The translations under genes and the position numbers were made by a program. A stretch of DNA of 64,000 nucleotides, taken from the NCBI RefSeq assembly GCF_903645355.1, contig NZ_CAHJXR010000005.1:286983-350982 (forward strand). The letters run 5' to 3'. Of this stretch, positions 26,915 through 36,972 are shown in pieces. Source of the stretch: Schaalia sp. Marseille-Q2122 (lineage in GTDB: Bacteria > Actinomycetota > Actinomycetes > Actinomycetales > Actinomycetaceae). How positions within the stretch are numbered: the stretch's first letter is position 1; every line of letters starts with the position of its first letter. Under the pieces are notes generated by a model. It did no database searches. It was not told where the DNA came from and saw only the letters and a program-made list of their open reading frames with translations.

Positions 26915-28144
26915 ATGAGAAGCGTCGATACACATCAAATGGAGGCGATACTCTCGCCTTCCTCCTCACGCTCTGAGCAACTCAGGGCCGCAGCATGGGA
27001 GCTCTTCCTTTTCCTCTCCTGCACCGGCATGGGCGCCATGCTTGTCATTACCTGGCAGGCTCTTGAGCTTTCTACCGCGCCTCAACCTCAGGAGGTTCTT
27101 CTCCTGGTGGTCAGTTTTGCTGGGGGTCTCTTGAGTGCCTGGAATCTCGTCAACGCGCTGCTCGCCCGCCTTGGAAGTCTGCGTCACGCACCAGCCTGGA
27201 TCAGGCGCGGCTGCTCGGCCTTCATTTCCCGCTGGGGCACAGCCCATGCGCGCCGACTTCTTCTGCGTTCAAGCGCACAGCTCGCCCTCGGTGTTGGCAC
27301 ATTCACCCTGGGTGTGAGCCCACTCGCCCTCGCCGCAGATCTTCCCTCCCCCGACATTCCTCCCCTTGACGCGCCGATGAGTGCTTCTAAGACTCTGCCT
27401 GCCCCAAACGCCGATCTTCTCCCACCCGCTGACTCCCCTAGCCAGCCAGCCCTAGCGAGTCAGCCGACACCCCCAACCCAGCCGGTGTCGGCGGGCAATG
27501 GCCGAGACGAGGGCACGGGCCAGCGCGAGGAGCAGGGCCAGCGCGAGAGCCAGGGCCATGAGGTTGGCACGGCGAGCACATTACCCTCTCCTCTCCACCC
27601 CCTTCCCGGCGCTGCAGACGCACCGCAGAGCGCGGCGCCCACTTCAGCGGAGGCGGTACCAGACAAGCACGCGCGAGGAGCAGCCTCTCATCCCGTTGCT
27701 CAAGACGCCAAGCAACGCATGGAAGGCACTGGCCGCTACTCTCCCAGGGTTGAGCTCAATGAGCAGCCCAGCTATTCCCACGGCCCCTATGTACGTCCAG
27801 ACACGCCGCAGGTGCCCCGCCCAAGCGTTGGAGCCGCTCTCACGCCGAGCAGCACCGAAGGCGCCCTCGTCGGACGCCTCCTTCCACAAAGCCCCCGCAT
27901 CAGCGCTCCCCCAAGCGCACACAATACCCCAGCCACCGAAGCTGCCTCCCCTTCTCGAACTCACACGGTCTGTGAGGGAGACAGCCTCTGGTCTATCGCC
28001 GCAACCTTACTTGGCGATAACAGCTCTGACGCTGCCATCACCGTTGCCTGGCAGCGAATCTATGCACTCAACCGGGCCACCATTGGCCCTTCCCCTGACC
28101 TGATCCTGCCGGGCACCGTTCTCACCTTGCCCGCATCATTCTAG
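26915..28144 (+). CDS. LysM-domain membrane protein
   Basis: A 409-residue protein with a cytoplasmic N-terminus, two membrane spans (about 25-45 and 58-78), a third hydrophobic stretch near 115-135, a long Pro/Ser/Gln-rich low-complexity region (about 140-350) and a C-terminal LysM domain (HTVCEGDSLWSIAATLLGD through PGTVLTLPASF), which binds peptidoglycan-type glycans. The frame may open at TTG 26909, but ATG 26915 is the better start. The low-complexity part has EQGQRESQG-type charged runs. It is followed after ten bases by an Rv3235-family gene and stands next to secA, as in several actinobacteria. Confidence 0.88.
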   Translation: MRSVDTHQMEAILSPSSSRSEQLRAAAWELFLFLSCTGMGAMLVITWQALELSTAPQPQEVLLLVVSFAGGLLSAWNLVNALLARLGSLRHAPAWIRRGCSAFISRWGTAHARRLLLRSSAQLALGVGTFTLGVSPLALAADLPSPDIPPLDAPMSASKTLPAPNADLLPPADSPSQPALASQPTPPTQPVSAGNGRDEGTGQREEQGQRESQGHEVGTASTLPSPLHPLPGAADAPQSAAPTSAEAVPDKHARGAASHPVAQDAKQRMEGTGRYSPRVELNEQPSYSHGPYVRPDTPQVPRPSVGAALTPSSTEGALVGRLLPQSPRISAPPSAHNTPATEAASPSRTHTVCEGDSLWSIAATLLGDNSSDAAITVAWQRIYALNRATIGPSPDLILPGTVLTLPASF

Positions 28145-28153
28145 GAGTCCACG

Positions 28154-28705
28154 ATGTCGACCACTCTCGCTCCCCGCCAACGCCCCCACACCCGCCCCGT
28201 CGCACGCCGAGGCGCCCGCGGCCTCGCCGCTCTACCGGCTCGCCATGACGCGCCCTATCGCGTCCCTCGCCATAATGGACCGTGCTTCCAGTGGGACATG
28301 GTTCGAGACCTCCCCTCTGGCGAGGTCGCCATCATCCGTGAGCGCCTGAGGGATTCTCATTCCTCACCCGTGTGGAAAAAGTGCCTGCCCGCAGCCGACA
28401 GCTGGGCGGCTAACCTCGCCCTTGGCCTGGTGGAGATTCTCCAGGACACTCGCCCACTGCCCCAGGTGCGCCGCTGGGTTCTTCCAGCGCTCTATGACGA
28501 ACTCGCTCTTGCTCGTGGCTGCATCGCTGATGAGGGAAGCAAGCCCGGTACCTGCAGTCTTGTTCGCTGGCGAATTTGCCCCATTAGTGACCGCATTGTT
28601 GAAAGCTGCGTCATCGTCCAAACCCGCAGCCGTCAACGTACCGTCTCGGTGCGAATAGAAGAATATCGAGGGCGGTGGATCGCCACTGCCCTCGATATTC
28701 TCTAA
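28154..28705 (+). CDS. Rv3235 family protein
   Basis: A 183-residue protein. The N-terminal 45 residues are Arg/Pro-rich and probably disordered. The rest matches my memory of the Rv3235 (DUF6459-like) family: a helix ANLALGLVEILQDTRPLPQVRRWVLPALYDEL, then a beta section ending RTVSVRIEEYRGRWIATALDIL. Members lie beside secA in actinobacteria; their function is unknown. It shares a transcript with the LysM gene (ten-base gap) and ends 50 bases before the convergent secA stop. Confidence 0.82.
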   Translation: MSTTLAPRQRPHTRPVARRGARGLAALPARHDAPYRVPRHNGPCFQWDMVRDLPSGEVAIIRERLRDSHSSPVWKKCLPAADSWAANLALGLVEILQDTRPLPQVRRWVLPALYDELALARGCIADEGSKPGTCSLVRWRICPISDRIVESCVIVQTRSRQRTVSVRIEEYRGRWIATALDIL

Positions 28706-28757
28706 AACTCTGCTGAGCCTTCGAGCACGGCCAAAGACACTCAGCCCACCATGGGAC

Positions 28758-31547
28758 CTACTTGCGACCCTTCTTCGCAGCGCGACGCTGAGCCCGGTTC
28801 ATTCCCGAGTTGGCTCCCGTGTCAGACGGAGCAGAGTACTGCAGGCGCTCGGTGCGCTTCTCCCGGCCCAGATCGCCCATCACAGCGCGAGCCTTTGCGG
28901 CAGAAACTTCCGCAGGTCGGGCGGCAGCCTGAGCGTTCTTTTCGGCCTGGGCGGCATTTTGTTCTGCCTGACGCTGCTCGGCCAGCGCCGCCTCAACAGC
29001 CTGCTCGTAAACGAGGTCGAATTGGCGGGTGTAGGCAAAGACTGCCTGAACGGACTCTTCACGAATACGTTCCATCATGATGTTGAACATCTTGGCGGCT
29101 TCGTCACGATACTCAACGAGGGGATCACGCTGACCCATAGCGCGCAGGCCGATACCTTCCTTGAGGTAATCCATCTCGTAAAGGTGCTCGCGCCACAGGC
29201 GATCGACCGTGCCGATGACGACGCGCTGCTCGAGGGTGCGCATCGGGTCTTCTCCGAGCTGCTGGATTGCGATGGGATTCTGCGAAAGACGATCCTCGGC
29301 GTCGGCGTAGACAGACTTAATGTCGCCGACAAGTTCATTAATGAGTTCCTCACGCACGAGGGAGCCCGGACCGCCGTGCGCGTCTTCCACCTCCTGGTAG
29401 GTGACCGACGGCGGGTAGTAGGCGCGCAGCGTATCCCACAGTTCGTCAAGGTCCCATTCCCTGGGCGACAGGTCTGCGGTCTTTTCCTTCACGAGACCAG
29501 CAATCATGAGCTCCATGAAGCCCAGAAGCTGGTCATGCATGTCTTCACCTTCAAGGATGCGACGACGCTCCTCGTAAATGAGTTCACGCTGGCCCGTCAT
29601 CACATCGTCGTACTTCAAGACGTTCTTACGGATCTCGAAGTTACGGCCCTCCACCTGGCTTTGGGCCGAGGCAATGGAACGGGAGACGATCTTCGACTCC
29701 AGGGGCATATCCTCTGGGTATGCGCCCGAGGCCATAATGCGCTGCGCTAAGCCGGAGCTATACAGACGCATCAAATCGTCTTGCATTGACAGGTAGAAGC
29801 GGGACTCACCCGGATCGCCTTGACGGCCTGAACGGCCTCGCAGCTGATTATCGATACGGCGCGATTCGTGACGTTCAGTACCCAGTACGTAGAGGCCGCC
29901 CAGTTCGCATACCTCTTCACGCTCTGCCTGCACAGCGGCGTCGGCCTCGGCCAAGGCTTCAGGCCAGGCGGCGCGGTAGCCTTCGGGATCAAGCTTAGGA
30001 TCGAGCCCGCGGTGAGCAAGGTTCGCTTGAGCGATGAACTCCGAGTTGCCACCGAGCATAATGTCCGTACCGCGGCCAGCCATATTGGTGGCGACGGTGA
30101 CAGCGCCCTTACGGCCCGCCATGGCGACAACCTGGGCTTCACGAGCGTGCTGCTTCGCGTTGAGCACCTGGTGGGGAATGCGACGCTTCTTGAGCATCTC
30201 AGAGACAAGCTCGGAGCTTTCCACCGAGGCCGTACCCACGAGGACCGGCTGACCTGCGGCGTGACGCTCGGCAATGTCGTCGACGATGGCATTGAGTTTG
30301 CCCTGCAAGGTGGGGTACACGTAGTCAGGCTGGTCAATGCGCTGAACGGGCTTATTCGTGGGGATCGGGACAACGCCGATCTTGTAGGTGGACACGAATT
30401 CTGCCGCTTCCGTTTCAGCTGTACCCGTCATGCCCGCACGCGAACCTTCGGGGTAGAGACGGAAGTAGTTCTGCAGGGTGATCGAAGCCAGAGTCTGGTT
30501 CTCCGCCTTGATCTCCACGCCTTCCTTGGCCTCAATGGCTTGGTGCATGCCTTCGTTGTAGCGGCGGCCCGGCAGTGAACGACCGGTGTGCTCGTCAACG
30601 ATCAGCACCTCGCCATCGGCGATGATGTAGTCGTGGTCGCGGTGGAAGAGCTCCTTCGCACGGATCGCGTTGTTGAGGAAGCCGATAAGGGGGGTGTTAG
30701 CTGCCTCGTAGAGGTTTTCCACCCCGAGTTCATCTTCGACCTTATCGATACCCGGTTCAAGGACACCAATGGTCTTCTTCTTCTCGTCGACCTCGTAGTC
30801 AACGCCAGCTTCGAGGCCGCGCACGATACGCGCAAACTCGGTGTACCAGCGGTTGACGTCTCCGGTCGCAGGTCCGGAGATAATGAGCGGGGTTCGGGCC
30901 TCGTCAATGAGGATCGAGTCAACCTCATCAACGATGACGTAGTGATGTCCGCGCTGAACCATGTCCTCCACGCGTTGGGCCATATTGTCGCGCAGATAGT
31001 CGAAGCCGAACTCGTTATTCGTGCCGTAGGTGATGTCAGCGTTGTACTGCTTGCGACGCTCTTCGGGAGACTGGCCCACAAGGATGCAGCCCACGGACAC
31101 GTCCAGGAAGTTGAAGACGCGGGCCATCAGGTCAGACTGGTACTTGGCGAGGTAGTCATTGACCGTCACCACATGCACACCATCGCCCGTCAGGGAGCGC
31201 AGGTAAGAGGGCATGGTCGCCACCAGGGTCTTACCTTCGCCGGTCTTCATTTCAGCAATATTGCCCAAGTGCAGTGCTGCCGCTCCCATCACCTGAACGT
31301 GGAAGGGGCGCTGACGCAGGGTACGCCAGGCGGCTTCACGGACAGTTGCGAAAGCCTCAACCATCAGGTCATCGAGGGTTTCGCCTTCGCTGAGACGCTG
31401 CTTGAATTCTGCGGTCTTGGCGCGCAGCTCCTCGTCGGTGAGGGCTTCGAAATCTTCCCGGAGGGCGTCAACCTGCTGAGCAATACGGTCGAGCTTCTTC
31501 AGGGTGCGGCCTTCGCCTGCACGAAGGATCTTGTCAATGAAGGACAC
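28758..31547 (-). CDS. secA: Preprotein translocase ATPase subunit SecA
   Basis: A 929-residue motor of the Sec pathway. It shows Walker [16 protein letters not shown], the preprotein cross-linking region with [15 protein letters not shown], Walker [30 protein letters not shown] and, in the second nucleotide-binding fold, [11 protein letters not shown] and [18 protein letters not shown]. The C-terminus ends [13 protein letters not shown] with no zinc-binding Cys motif, as in actinobacterial SecA1. A TTG (31571) and an ATG (31565) lie upstream in frame, but GTG 31547 has AGGAG five bases before it and matches the normal SecA N-terminus. It begins the conserved block secA-hpf-comF-lpqB-mtrB-mtrA. 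Confidence 0.97.
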   Translation of the reverse strand: MSFIDKILRAGEGRTLKKLDRIAQQVDALREDFEALTDEELRAKTAEFKQRLSEGETLDDLMVEAFATVREAAWRTLRQRPFHVQVMGAAALHLGNIAEMKTGEGKTLVATMPSYLRSLTGDGVHVVTVNDYLAKYQSDLMARVFNFLDVSVGCILVGQSPEERRKQYNADITYGTNNEFGFDYLRDNMAQRVEDMVQRGHHYVIVDEVDSILIDEARTPLIISGPATGDVNRWYTEFARIVRGLEAGVDYEVDEKKKTIGVLEPGIDKVEDELGVENLYEAANTPLIGFLNNAIRAKELFHRDHDYIIADGEVLIVDEHTGRSLPGRRYNEGMHQAIEAKEGVEIKAENQTLASITLQNYFRLYPEGSRAGMTGTAETEAAEFVSTYKIGVVPIPTNKPVQRIDQPDYVYPTLQGKLNAIVDDIAERHAAGQPVLVGTASVESSELVSEMLKKRRIPHQVLNAKQHAREAQVVAMAGRKGAVTVATNMAGRGTDIMLGGNSEFIAQANLAHRGLDPKLDPEGYRAAWPEALAEADAAVQAEREEVCELGGLYVLGTERHESRRIDNQLRGRSGRQGDPGESRFYLSMQDDLMRLYSSGLAQRIMASGAYPEDMPLESKIVSRSIASAQSQVEGRNFEIRKNVLKYDDVMTGQRELIYEERRRILEGEDMHDQLLGFMELMIAGLVKEKTADLSPREWDLDELWDTLRAYYPPSVTYQEVEDAHGGPGSLVREELINELVGDIKSVYADAEDRLSQNPIAIQQLGEDPMRTLEQRVVIGTVDRLWREHLYEMDYLKEGIGLRAMGQRDPLVEYRDEAAKMFNIMMERIREESVQAVFAYTRQFDLVYEQAVEAALAEQRQAEQNAAQAEKNAQAAARPAEVSAAKARAVMGDLGREKRTERLQYSAPSDTGANSGMNRAQRRAAKKGRK

Positions 31548-31952
31548 AGGTGCTCCTGAGATCATGGCCAAAAGCCATTACGCTTTCGGGTACACATTGG
31601 CGCATACCCGCTCTATTTTACGTTTATGCGGAGCCTTTTTCCTCATTGCCTTGCACACGTTCGCCCAGAGCGCAGGCCAAGGGAGGCTTTCCAGCCCTCC
31701 TCCCCCACTCCTGCGGGCCAGGAGGACTGGGGCGCGCGCCCACTCACCGTCACTTCACTGCGGCTCATGGGCCCAAACACGCCGCCGCAGCTCACCCCAC
31801 ACGGCTACGCCCCCAATGCATCCTCGTGGATTTTGATCCCTGCCCGACACTGCGGCGGACTACTGGGAGGATGCCTGGACACAGTACTGGGGTCGCCACG
31901 TCGTCGTGGCGACCCCAGTGTAAGGATGAACCCCTGTGAGGGGTGCGACTCT
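31548..31952. other. secA-hpf intergenic region
   Basis: About 400 bases without a credible gene. Plus-strand frames here have random-like composition. The left part must hold the secA promoter. The right part holds three hairpins described separately. No tRNA-like or riboswitch-like fold was recognised. Confidence 0.6.
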
Positions 31953-31963
31953 TTAGGAGTCGC
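31887..31963 (-). terminator. Three consecutive hairpins at the 3' end of hpf
   Basis: On the minus strand these follow the hpf coding end. GCGACTC/GAGTCGC (31945-31963) has the hpf stop codon in its loop; ACCCC/GGGGT (31930-31944) is directly adjacent; and CTGGGGTCGCCACG/CGTGGCGACCCCAG (31887-31918) has a perfect 14-bp stem and a TCGT tetraloop. None is followed by a U-tract. The last one is the most likely terminator. Confidence 0.65.
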
Positions 31964-32603
31964 AGACCTGAACATTGAGTCGGAAGACACCGTAGGTCCA
32001 GCCATGGCGGTGGTAGACCACGCATGGTTGCTTCGTGTCCTTATCAACGAAGAGGAAGAAGGGGTGGCCAACCAGTTCCATCTGGTAGAGTGCCTCATCC
32101 ACTGTCATTGGCTCCGCCTCGTGCACCTTCTGGCGGACAATCACAGGAGAATCGCCCAGCTGCTCTTCGCGGGCCTCTCCAACCTTGAGGTCCTCTGCCG
32201 AACGCAGATGTTCATCGACCTCAACTTCTTCAACCTCTTCGACAGGAAGATCAACAGGCACTTCCGCCAACTCGATGTCATCGATACCCGGGTAGCGGCG
32301 ATGATCCTTCGCACGGTCGCGCAAACGGCGCAGACGTTCGAAGAGCTTTCCTGCTGCGATATCCACTGCGGCGTAACGATCGGCAGATTCTGCTTCTGCT
32401 CGAATAACCGGACCCTTCCCGTAGACCGTCAGCTCGATCCGTTCTGCGGTATCAGCCTGACGAGGGTTGCGCTGGTGAGTGAGTTCAACGTCGATTCTCT
32501 GAGCGCGGGGGTAGAACTGGGTGACTTTTGAGACCTTCTCTTCAATGTACTCACGGAAGTTGGGGTGGATCTCGGCGTTACGTGCCACAACAGTGATGTC
32601 CAT
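31953..32603 (-). CDS. hpf: Ribosome hibernation promoting factor, long form
   Basis: A 216-residue protein that dimerises 70S ribosomes at low growth rate. The N-terminal S30AE domain (residues 1-105, MDITVVARNAEIHPNFREYI through AGKLFERLRRLRDRAKD) is followed by an acidic linker with a Val/Glu-rich stretch, then the C-terminal dimerisation domain (VRQKVHEAEPMTVDEALYQM and HRHGWTYGVFRLNV). The basic residues of the first domain that contact 16S rRNA are present. GGAGG lies six bases before ATG 32603. It stands between secA and comF, as in mycobacteria. Confidence 0.95.
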   Translation of the reverse strand: MDITVVARNAEIHPNFREYIEEKVSKVTQFYPRAQRIDVELTHQRNPRQADTAERIELTVYGKGPVIRAEAESADRYAAVDIAAGKLFERLRRLRDRAKDHRRYPGIDDIELAEVPVDLPVEEVEEVEVDEHLRSAEDLKVGEAREEQLGDSPVIVRQKVHEAEPMTVDEALYQMELVGHPFFLFVDKDTKQPCVVYHRHGWTYGVFRLNVQVCDS

Positions 32604-32798
32604 GATGTTCCTCCATGGGAGTAAGAGCGGGGAAACCCCGCGTGGTGGATCCCAAGTGCGTCATCGCCTTGGGCTGTGCGTCCGGCTACCACCTCCCATC
32701 TGCACCGGCGGGTGATAAGTACCCTCCGACTGTGTTGTGACACACAATACTACGCTCCGTCGTGATGTGCATCATAGCCACGAAGGATGCAAAAACTT

Positions 32799-33527
32799 TC
32801 ATCGACCGACCCGGCACAGCGCACCGACACCCAGCACCTGCGCACCCAACAGGCGCCCCATTTCCCGAATTGTCGCCCCGGTTGTCACCACGTCATCAAC
32901 CACCACGACCCTCACCTCCGAAGGAAGCTCCACGCGCAAGCGCATCGTCCCTGCACGGCCTCGTCGCCTTTCGCCACCACTGCGCCCCGCCTGACTTCCC
33001 ACACCCCAACGCAGGGCGCACGCCTGCACAAGACGCACGCGTCCACCTCGTCCCTCGTAGATCCCCTGCGCGACACCTCGCCCCAGCATGAGCGCCACCT
33101 CGCGCCCGTTCCATCGGCGCCGCCACTGTGAAGGTGCGGGCACGACCCACAGTTCCTCCCACTCCCCCAGCAGGCTGCTCTGGCTCATACTGCGCCCCAG
33201 CGTGCGCCCCGCCTCCCACATAAAGACATCCGTATCAGCCCGATCACGATGCTTTGCAGCCAGAAGAATACTCCGCACAGGACCGTCGTATTCACCCAGA
33301 CTCCACAAGGGAAGGTCCCCACGATGAGCCTCGCCCTCCAGCGCACCCTCCCTGCCCCCCTCAGGCGCACCCCAGCTTTCCCCTTCAAGAATCCCCCAGC
33401 TGTCAGGAGGCATGCGCGCAAGAGCCGCACATTCACAGCAGAGCGCCACATCCCAGCGTCCACAGCCGACGCATTGCGTGGGTAAGATCAGTCCTTCAAG
33501 AGCACGCAAAAGATTCATACTCCCCAT
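32799..33527 (-). CDS. ComF family phosphoribosyltransferase-like protein
   Basis: A protein of about 242 residues. The N-terminus has Cys pairs CVGCGRW and CCEC, a zinc-finger-like element of ComF proteins. A Gly/Glu-rich region follows, then a phosphoribosyltransferase fold with the PRPP loop VVVVDDVVTTGATI near the C-terminus. ComF proteins take part in DNA uptake in some bacteria, but the actinobacterial ones lack a proven role. The frame extends to 33677 over the 3' end of lpqB; the likely start is ATG 33527 or ATG 33518, neither with an ideal ribosome-binding site. Confidence 0.85.
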   Translation of the reverse strand: MGSMNLLRALEGLILPTQCVGCGRWDVALCCECAALARMPPDSWGILEGESWGAPEGGREGALEGEAHRGDLPLWSLGEYDGPVRSILLAAKHRDRADTDVFMWEAGRTLGRSMSQSSLLGEWEELWVVPAPSQWRRRWNGREVALMLGRGVAQGIYEGRGGRVRLVQACALRWGVGSQAGRSGGERRRGRAGTMRLRVELPSEVRVVVVDDVVTTGATIREMGRLLGAQVLGVGALCRVGR

Positions 33528-33607
33528 TTCAGCAGGTGTGGAGCGCGACGCCTGCCTAAGCCGCCAAGCTGTGGATAACGCTTCCCACACCCCAGGGGAG
33601 AGCACAC

Positions 33608-35275
33608 TCAGCCGGGGAAACGCACGCCCACAATCTTTTGTGGCACCTGCAGCCAGATCGCGCTCGAACGCGCCCACACCTTCCCGTCGGCCGTCGTCAC
33701 ATACAAGGAAGAGGCAGAGGCGCCTGCAGTCACATAGCGCGCGTTCTCAGGGGCCGCCAGGGAGTAAATGAAGCCCCCCAAGGGAATGAGTTCCAGCTGC
33801 ATATGCCCGCCGTCGTGCTGGTGCAGGGCCACCACCATTGTCGAGGACGCCCACGACACGTCAACCACGCCCTCGGACAGGCGCGCCAGGGGACGCAGGT
33901 CCGACAGGGCAATCGGCTTTCCTTCCTGATCACGAGAGATCGTCGCCACCCACAAGCCCTGAGCTTGTCCGACGCGACGCAACATGACCACCCGGGAGCC
34001 ATCGGGCGAGACCCGCAGCGCGTGGATCTCATCTTCGTAGGCGCTGCCTGTCAGGGGACTGGTTTTGCCCCCCAGATGAATCAGTGCCAGCATCCCCTTG
34101 TCACGCGAGGCTGTCCACGCCCAGTTGTAGCGGTCGATGGAAGGCCAGCTCGGCTTCGTCACCGGAATGGATTGGGTGGTTCCTCGGCCGCGCTCCCACA
34201 GGGTCAGCGTGGTGTCGGAGGCCCACGCCAGCAGATCGGAGGAGACAGGGCTCATTGCCAGACGAGGCAGAGGCGCGTTGTGCCCATCGGGGAAAGGCTG
34301 GGGAGTGTAGCTCGACCCGGTTTGGATACCGATCCCCTCATCCGTGGAGGCAATCGCAGAATCAAGGCGATAGTTCGGCCCGGCGGGCAGAGCTTCAGCG
34401 CTCATCGTCTCCCCGCCCACGGTCAAAGTCACATCTGCCACCAGCGCTGATTGCTTCAAGGTGGTGGCGACCTGCCACAGGAGAAGCGTCTGGGCTGAGG
34501 TGGAGGGGGCTTGCGCTCCTTCGAGCACAACTGTCGCGACGCTGTCCTTCACGCTCACTCCTGCGCCACCTAGCCGTGCTCCTTCGGGGATGGCGCTGGC
34601 AACTGCGGGCGCAATATCGGCGTTTGGCCCTTTGAGGAGGCCATCGACCATGTGGGAGACGATTCGTTTGCGAGGATACCAGCGCGGGTCTGGGATGAGG
34701 GCATTGCCATCGGGAGAGGGGAAGTAGAGATTGACCGCTTCGAAGGCTGCGGCGAAGGAGGCGCGCGAGAGGACGATGCCATCATCTGGCAGGTTGATAC
34801 GCCATTCGTTCCCCTCTTGGATGAGGTGGAATCGACTTTGGACAGCTGCTGTTGCCTCTGCCTCTGTCAGGGTCCCTTCAGCATCGACGCTTGCTACGGC
34901 AGGGGCGTTGACAGTGACGAGGGCCTTCCCTTGTTGTTCTTCCACATCGAGGCGCGGGGTTGAGTCCGTGGAGTAGATCTGGATGCTTGCGCGAGGTTTC
35001 CACGTGCGTTGGGAGGTCGTGGAGAGGAAAAGCCTGGCGGTCTCAAAGTCATCGGAGGCGCCGGCAGCGCAGGCACGCAGGAAACCTTCGACAAGTTGAT
35101 CGGGGGTTGCTCCTGGCAGGGGCGCGCCTGCCACGAAGTTGATGGTGCCGGTGGTGGGTGTGTTGACATCAAAGGGTTGAGGGCTACCGGCTGAGGGCAG
35201 CGCCGAGCAGGCGCTGAGGGGAAGGAGTAACGCGATGAGGGCCGCTAGGTGGGTGCGGCGCGGGTGGGCGCTCAT
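33608..35275 (-). CDS. lpqB: Lipoprotein LpqB, MtrAB-associated
   Basis: A 555-residue lipoprotein. The signal peptide ends at the lipobox LLPLSAC, giving lipidated Cys23. The N-terminal third has two GerMN-type domains (YFPSPDGNALIPDPRWYPR, then KQSALVADVTLTVGGETMS) and the C-terminal half is a beta-propeller-like repeat domain. LpqB modulates the sensor MtrB from outside the membrane in mycobacteria and streptomycetes. The start ATG overlaps the mtrB stop (ATGA, 35272-35275), so the genes are translated together. Confidence 0.95.
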   Translation of the reverse strand: MSAHPRRTHLAALIALLLPLSACSALPSAGSPQPFDVNTPTTGTINFVAGAPLPGATPDQLVEGFLRACAAGASDDFETARLFLSTTSQRTWKPRASIQIYSTDSTPRLDVEEQQGKALVTVNAPAVASVDAEGTLTEAEATAAVQSRFHLIQEGNEWRINLPDDGIVLSRASFAAAFEAVNLYFPSPDGNALIPDPRWYPRKRIVSHMVDGLLKGPNADIAPAVASAIPEGARLGGAGVSVKDSVATVVLEGAQAPSTSAQTLLLWQVATTLKQSALVADVTLTVGGETMSAEALPAGPNYRLDSAIASTDEGIGIQTGSSYTPQPFPDGHNAPLPRLAMSPVSSDLLAWASDTTLTLWERGRGTTQSIPVTKPSWPSIDRYNWAWTASRDKGMLALIHLGGKTSPLTGSAYEDEIHALRVSPDGSRVVMLRRVGQAQGLWVATISRDQEGKPIALSDLRPLARLSEGVVDVSWASSTMVVALHQHDGGHMQLELIPLGGFIYSLAAPENARYVTAGASASSLYVTTADGKVWARSSAIWLQVPQKIVGVRFPG

Positions 35276-36930
35276 TGTTCTCCTTCCCAGATGGCGAGGG
35301 GGCTTGGACCGGGATCTTCTGAGACTCTTCGCGGGATGACCATGAGGAAGGAGGCTCCCTTGCCTGGTTCTCCGTAGGCGCTGAGCAGACCATTGTGCAG
35401 GTGAACGTCTTCGGCGGCAATGGACAGACCAAGTCCCGTGCCGCCGGTGGTGCGGGCGCGGGCGGGGTCTGCGCGGAAGAAACGGTCAAAGACGCGCGCG
35501 GCTGTTTCTTCGGTCATGCCCACTCCGTAGTCGCATACTCGGACGGCCACTCCAGTGTCGGTTCCGGCAAGGTGGATATCGACGGCGCTGCCATCCGCAT
35601 GTTCAATGGCGTTAACGAGGAGATTGCGCAGCACGCGCTCCATTCGGCGGGCGTCGACTTCGGCGGCGCAGCGTTCTTCAGGCTGGTGGACGCGCACCTC
35701 CACCCCCAAGCGTTTAGCCAGTTCAGCATTGGCCTCAACGACTTTGGACACGATGGAACGCATGTCGGTGGATTCGGCTTCAAGCAGTGCTGATTGGGCG
35801 TCGTGGCGGGAGATCTCCAGGAGGTCGGCGAGCATTGATTCAAAGCGTTCGACCTGGCCGTGGAGAAGTTCAGCGGAACGGCGCCCGGAGGGGGTGAGTT
35901 CGTCGCGTTCGTCCCAGATCATTTCCTCTGCCATGCGGATGGTGGTCAGCGGGGTGCGAAGCTCGTGGGAGACGTCGGTGACGAAACGCTGTTGGAGTTG
36001 GGAGAGTTCGTCGTATTCGGAGATCTGACGTTGGAGGGAGGCCGCCATGTCGTTGAAAGCGTGGCCCAGGCGCGCCATTTCGTCATTGCCTTCAACGGGG
36101 ACTCGGGTGTCGAGGTTGCCTGCGGCCAATCCTGAGGCCGCTTCTGCGGTGCGGCGCACGGGGCGTAGCAGTTGGTAGACGCCGAAGAATACGCCGAAGG
36201 GCAGGAGGAGGACGATGGGGAGAACAGCAATGGTGAGGACTTGAAGCGTCGTGTACACCATTGCTTGATCTGCGGCCAGAGAGTAGACGATGTAGAGCTC
36301 GTGGGCGCCTGCACGTGGGAGGATCACCTGGGTGCCGGTAATAATACCGGGCGCTTCGGGGCGCGTTTCGGTGGCGGGAATGAGGATGGATTGCCAGTGG
36401 GCCTGGCCGCTGTGTTGGACCGCTTGGCGAAGTTCATCGGAGATGATCGCTGCCGAGTTCGCCGGGATGATTTCGTTGATCCGAACGACGGATGAGGCCT
36501 CGGGGGAGCGCAGGAGAACGGCTGAAACCGCGCCGGCGCCAGCGGCCGAAAACTGAATGTTTTCGACGATTTGCCGGGCAACTTCTTGGACCTGGTCTGG
36601 CGAGGACGCGGTGGATTGTTCGAGTGAGGATCGGGCTGAGGAGAAACGCACTGATGCGTCTTCGAGGACGACGACACGTCGTGTCTCGAACATGGAATCC
36701 GTCAGTTGGCTCGAGACGACGACGGAGGAGACGGTGAGGACGATGATCGCTGTGGCAGTGATCGACAGGGCGATGCGCAAAGAGAGGGAGGAGCGGAGAC
36801 GCTGGACGAGGGGGTGGCGACGCAGGCGTTCTCGGAGTGGTGTCAGGTATGTGCCGAGGCGCGCGAGGACGCCCCTGGCCTTCGCGTCGCGTCCTGACGC
36901 TGGCCGTGGGGGTCCTGGCTGTGAGGCCAT
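35272..36930 (-). CDS. mtrB: Sensor histidine kinase MtrB
   Basis: A 552-residue kinase. It has a basic cytoplasmic N-terminus (about 45 residues), a first membrane span near 50-72, an extracytoplasmic sensor region of about 150 residues, a second span near 232-252, a HAMP domain (RPVRRTAEAASGLAAGNLDTRVPVEG, shortened here by dimension), a HisKA helix with the phospho-His in VSHELRTPLTTIRM, and a HATPase domain (RNLLVNAIEHADGS; GVGMTEETAARVFDRFFR; GTGLGLSIAAEDV). MtrAB controls cell-wall hydrolases, division and osmotic responses. Neighbours mtrA upstream and lpqB downstream confirm the identity. Confidence 0.95.
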   Translation of the reverse strand: MASQPGPPRPASGRDAKARGVLARLGTYLTPLRERLRRHPLVQRLRSSLSLRIALSITATAIIVLTVSSVVVSSQLTDSMFETRRVVVLEDASVRFSSARSSLEQSTASSPDQVQEVARQIVENIQFSAAGAGAVSAVLLRSPEASSVVRINEIIPANSAAIISDELRQAVQHSGQAHWQSILIPATETRPEAPGIITGTQVILPRAGAHELYIVYSLAADQAMVYTTLQVLTIAVLPIVLLLPFGVFFGVYQLLRPVRRTAEAASGLAAGNLDTRVPVEGNDEMARLGHAFNDMAASLQRQISEYDELSQLQQRFVTDVSHELRTPLTTIRMAEEMIWDERDELTPSGRRSAELLHGQVERFESMLADLLEISRHDAQSALLEAESTDMRSIVSKVVEANAELAKRLGVEVRVHQPEERCAAEVDARRMERVLRNLLVNAIEHADGSAVDIHLAGTDTGVAVRVCDYGVGMTEETAARVFDRFFRADPARARTTGGTGLGLSIAAEDVHLHNGLLSAYGEPGKGASFLMVIPRRVSEDPGPSPLAIWEGEQ

Positions 36931-36972
36931 CCTCAGAGCTCACTTCCAGCCGCTGTATTCACGGCCACTGTC

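Noticed and set aside
30588..31559. Plus-strand frame of 323 codons antisense to secA
   Set aside because: The minus strand encodes conserved SecA motifs throughout; the antisense frame has no recognisable features.
31626..32531. Plus-strand frame of 301 codons across the secA-hpf gap
   Set aside because: Most of it is antisense to hpf, and the rest has random-like composition without a ribosome-binding site.
33528..33677. N-terminal extension of the ComF-like protein over the lpqB 3' end
   Set aside because: The stretch matches no ComF sequence and overlaps a well-defined lipoprotein gene.
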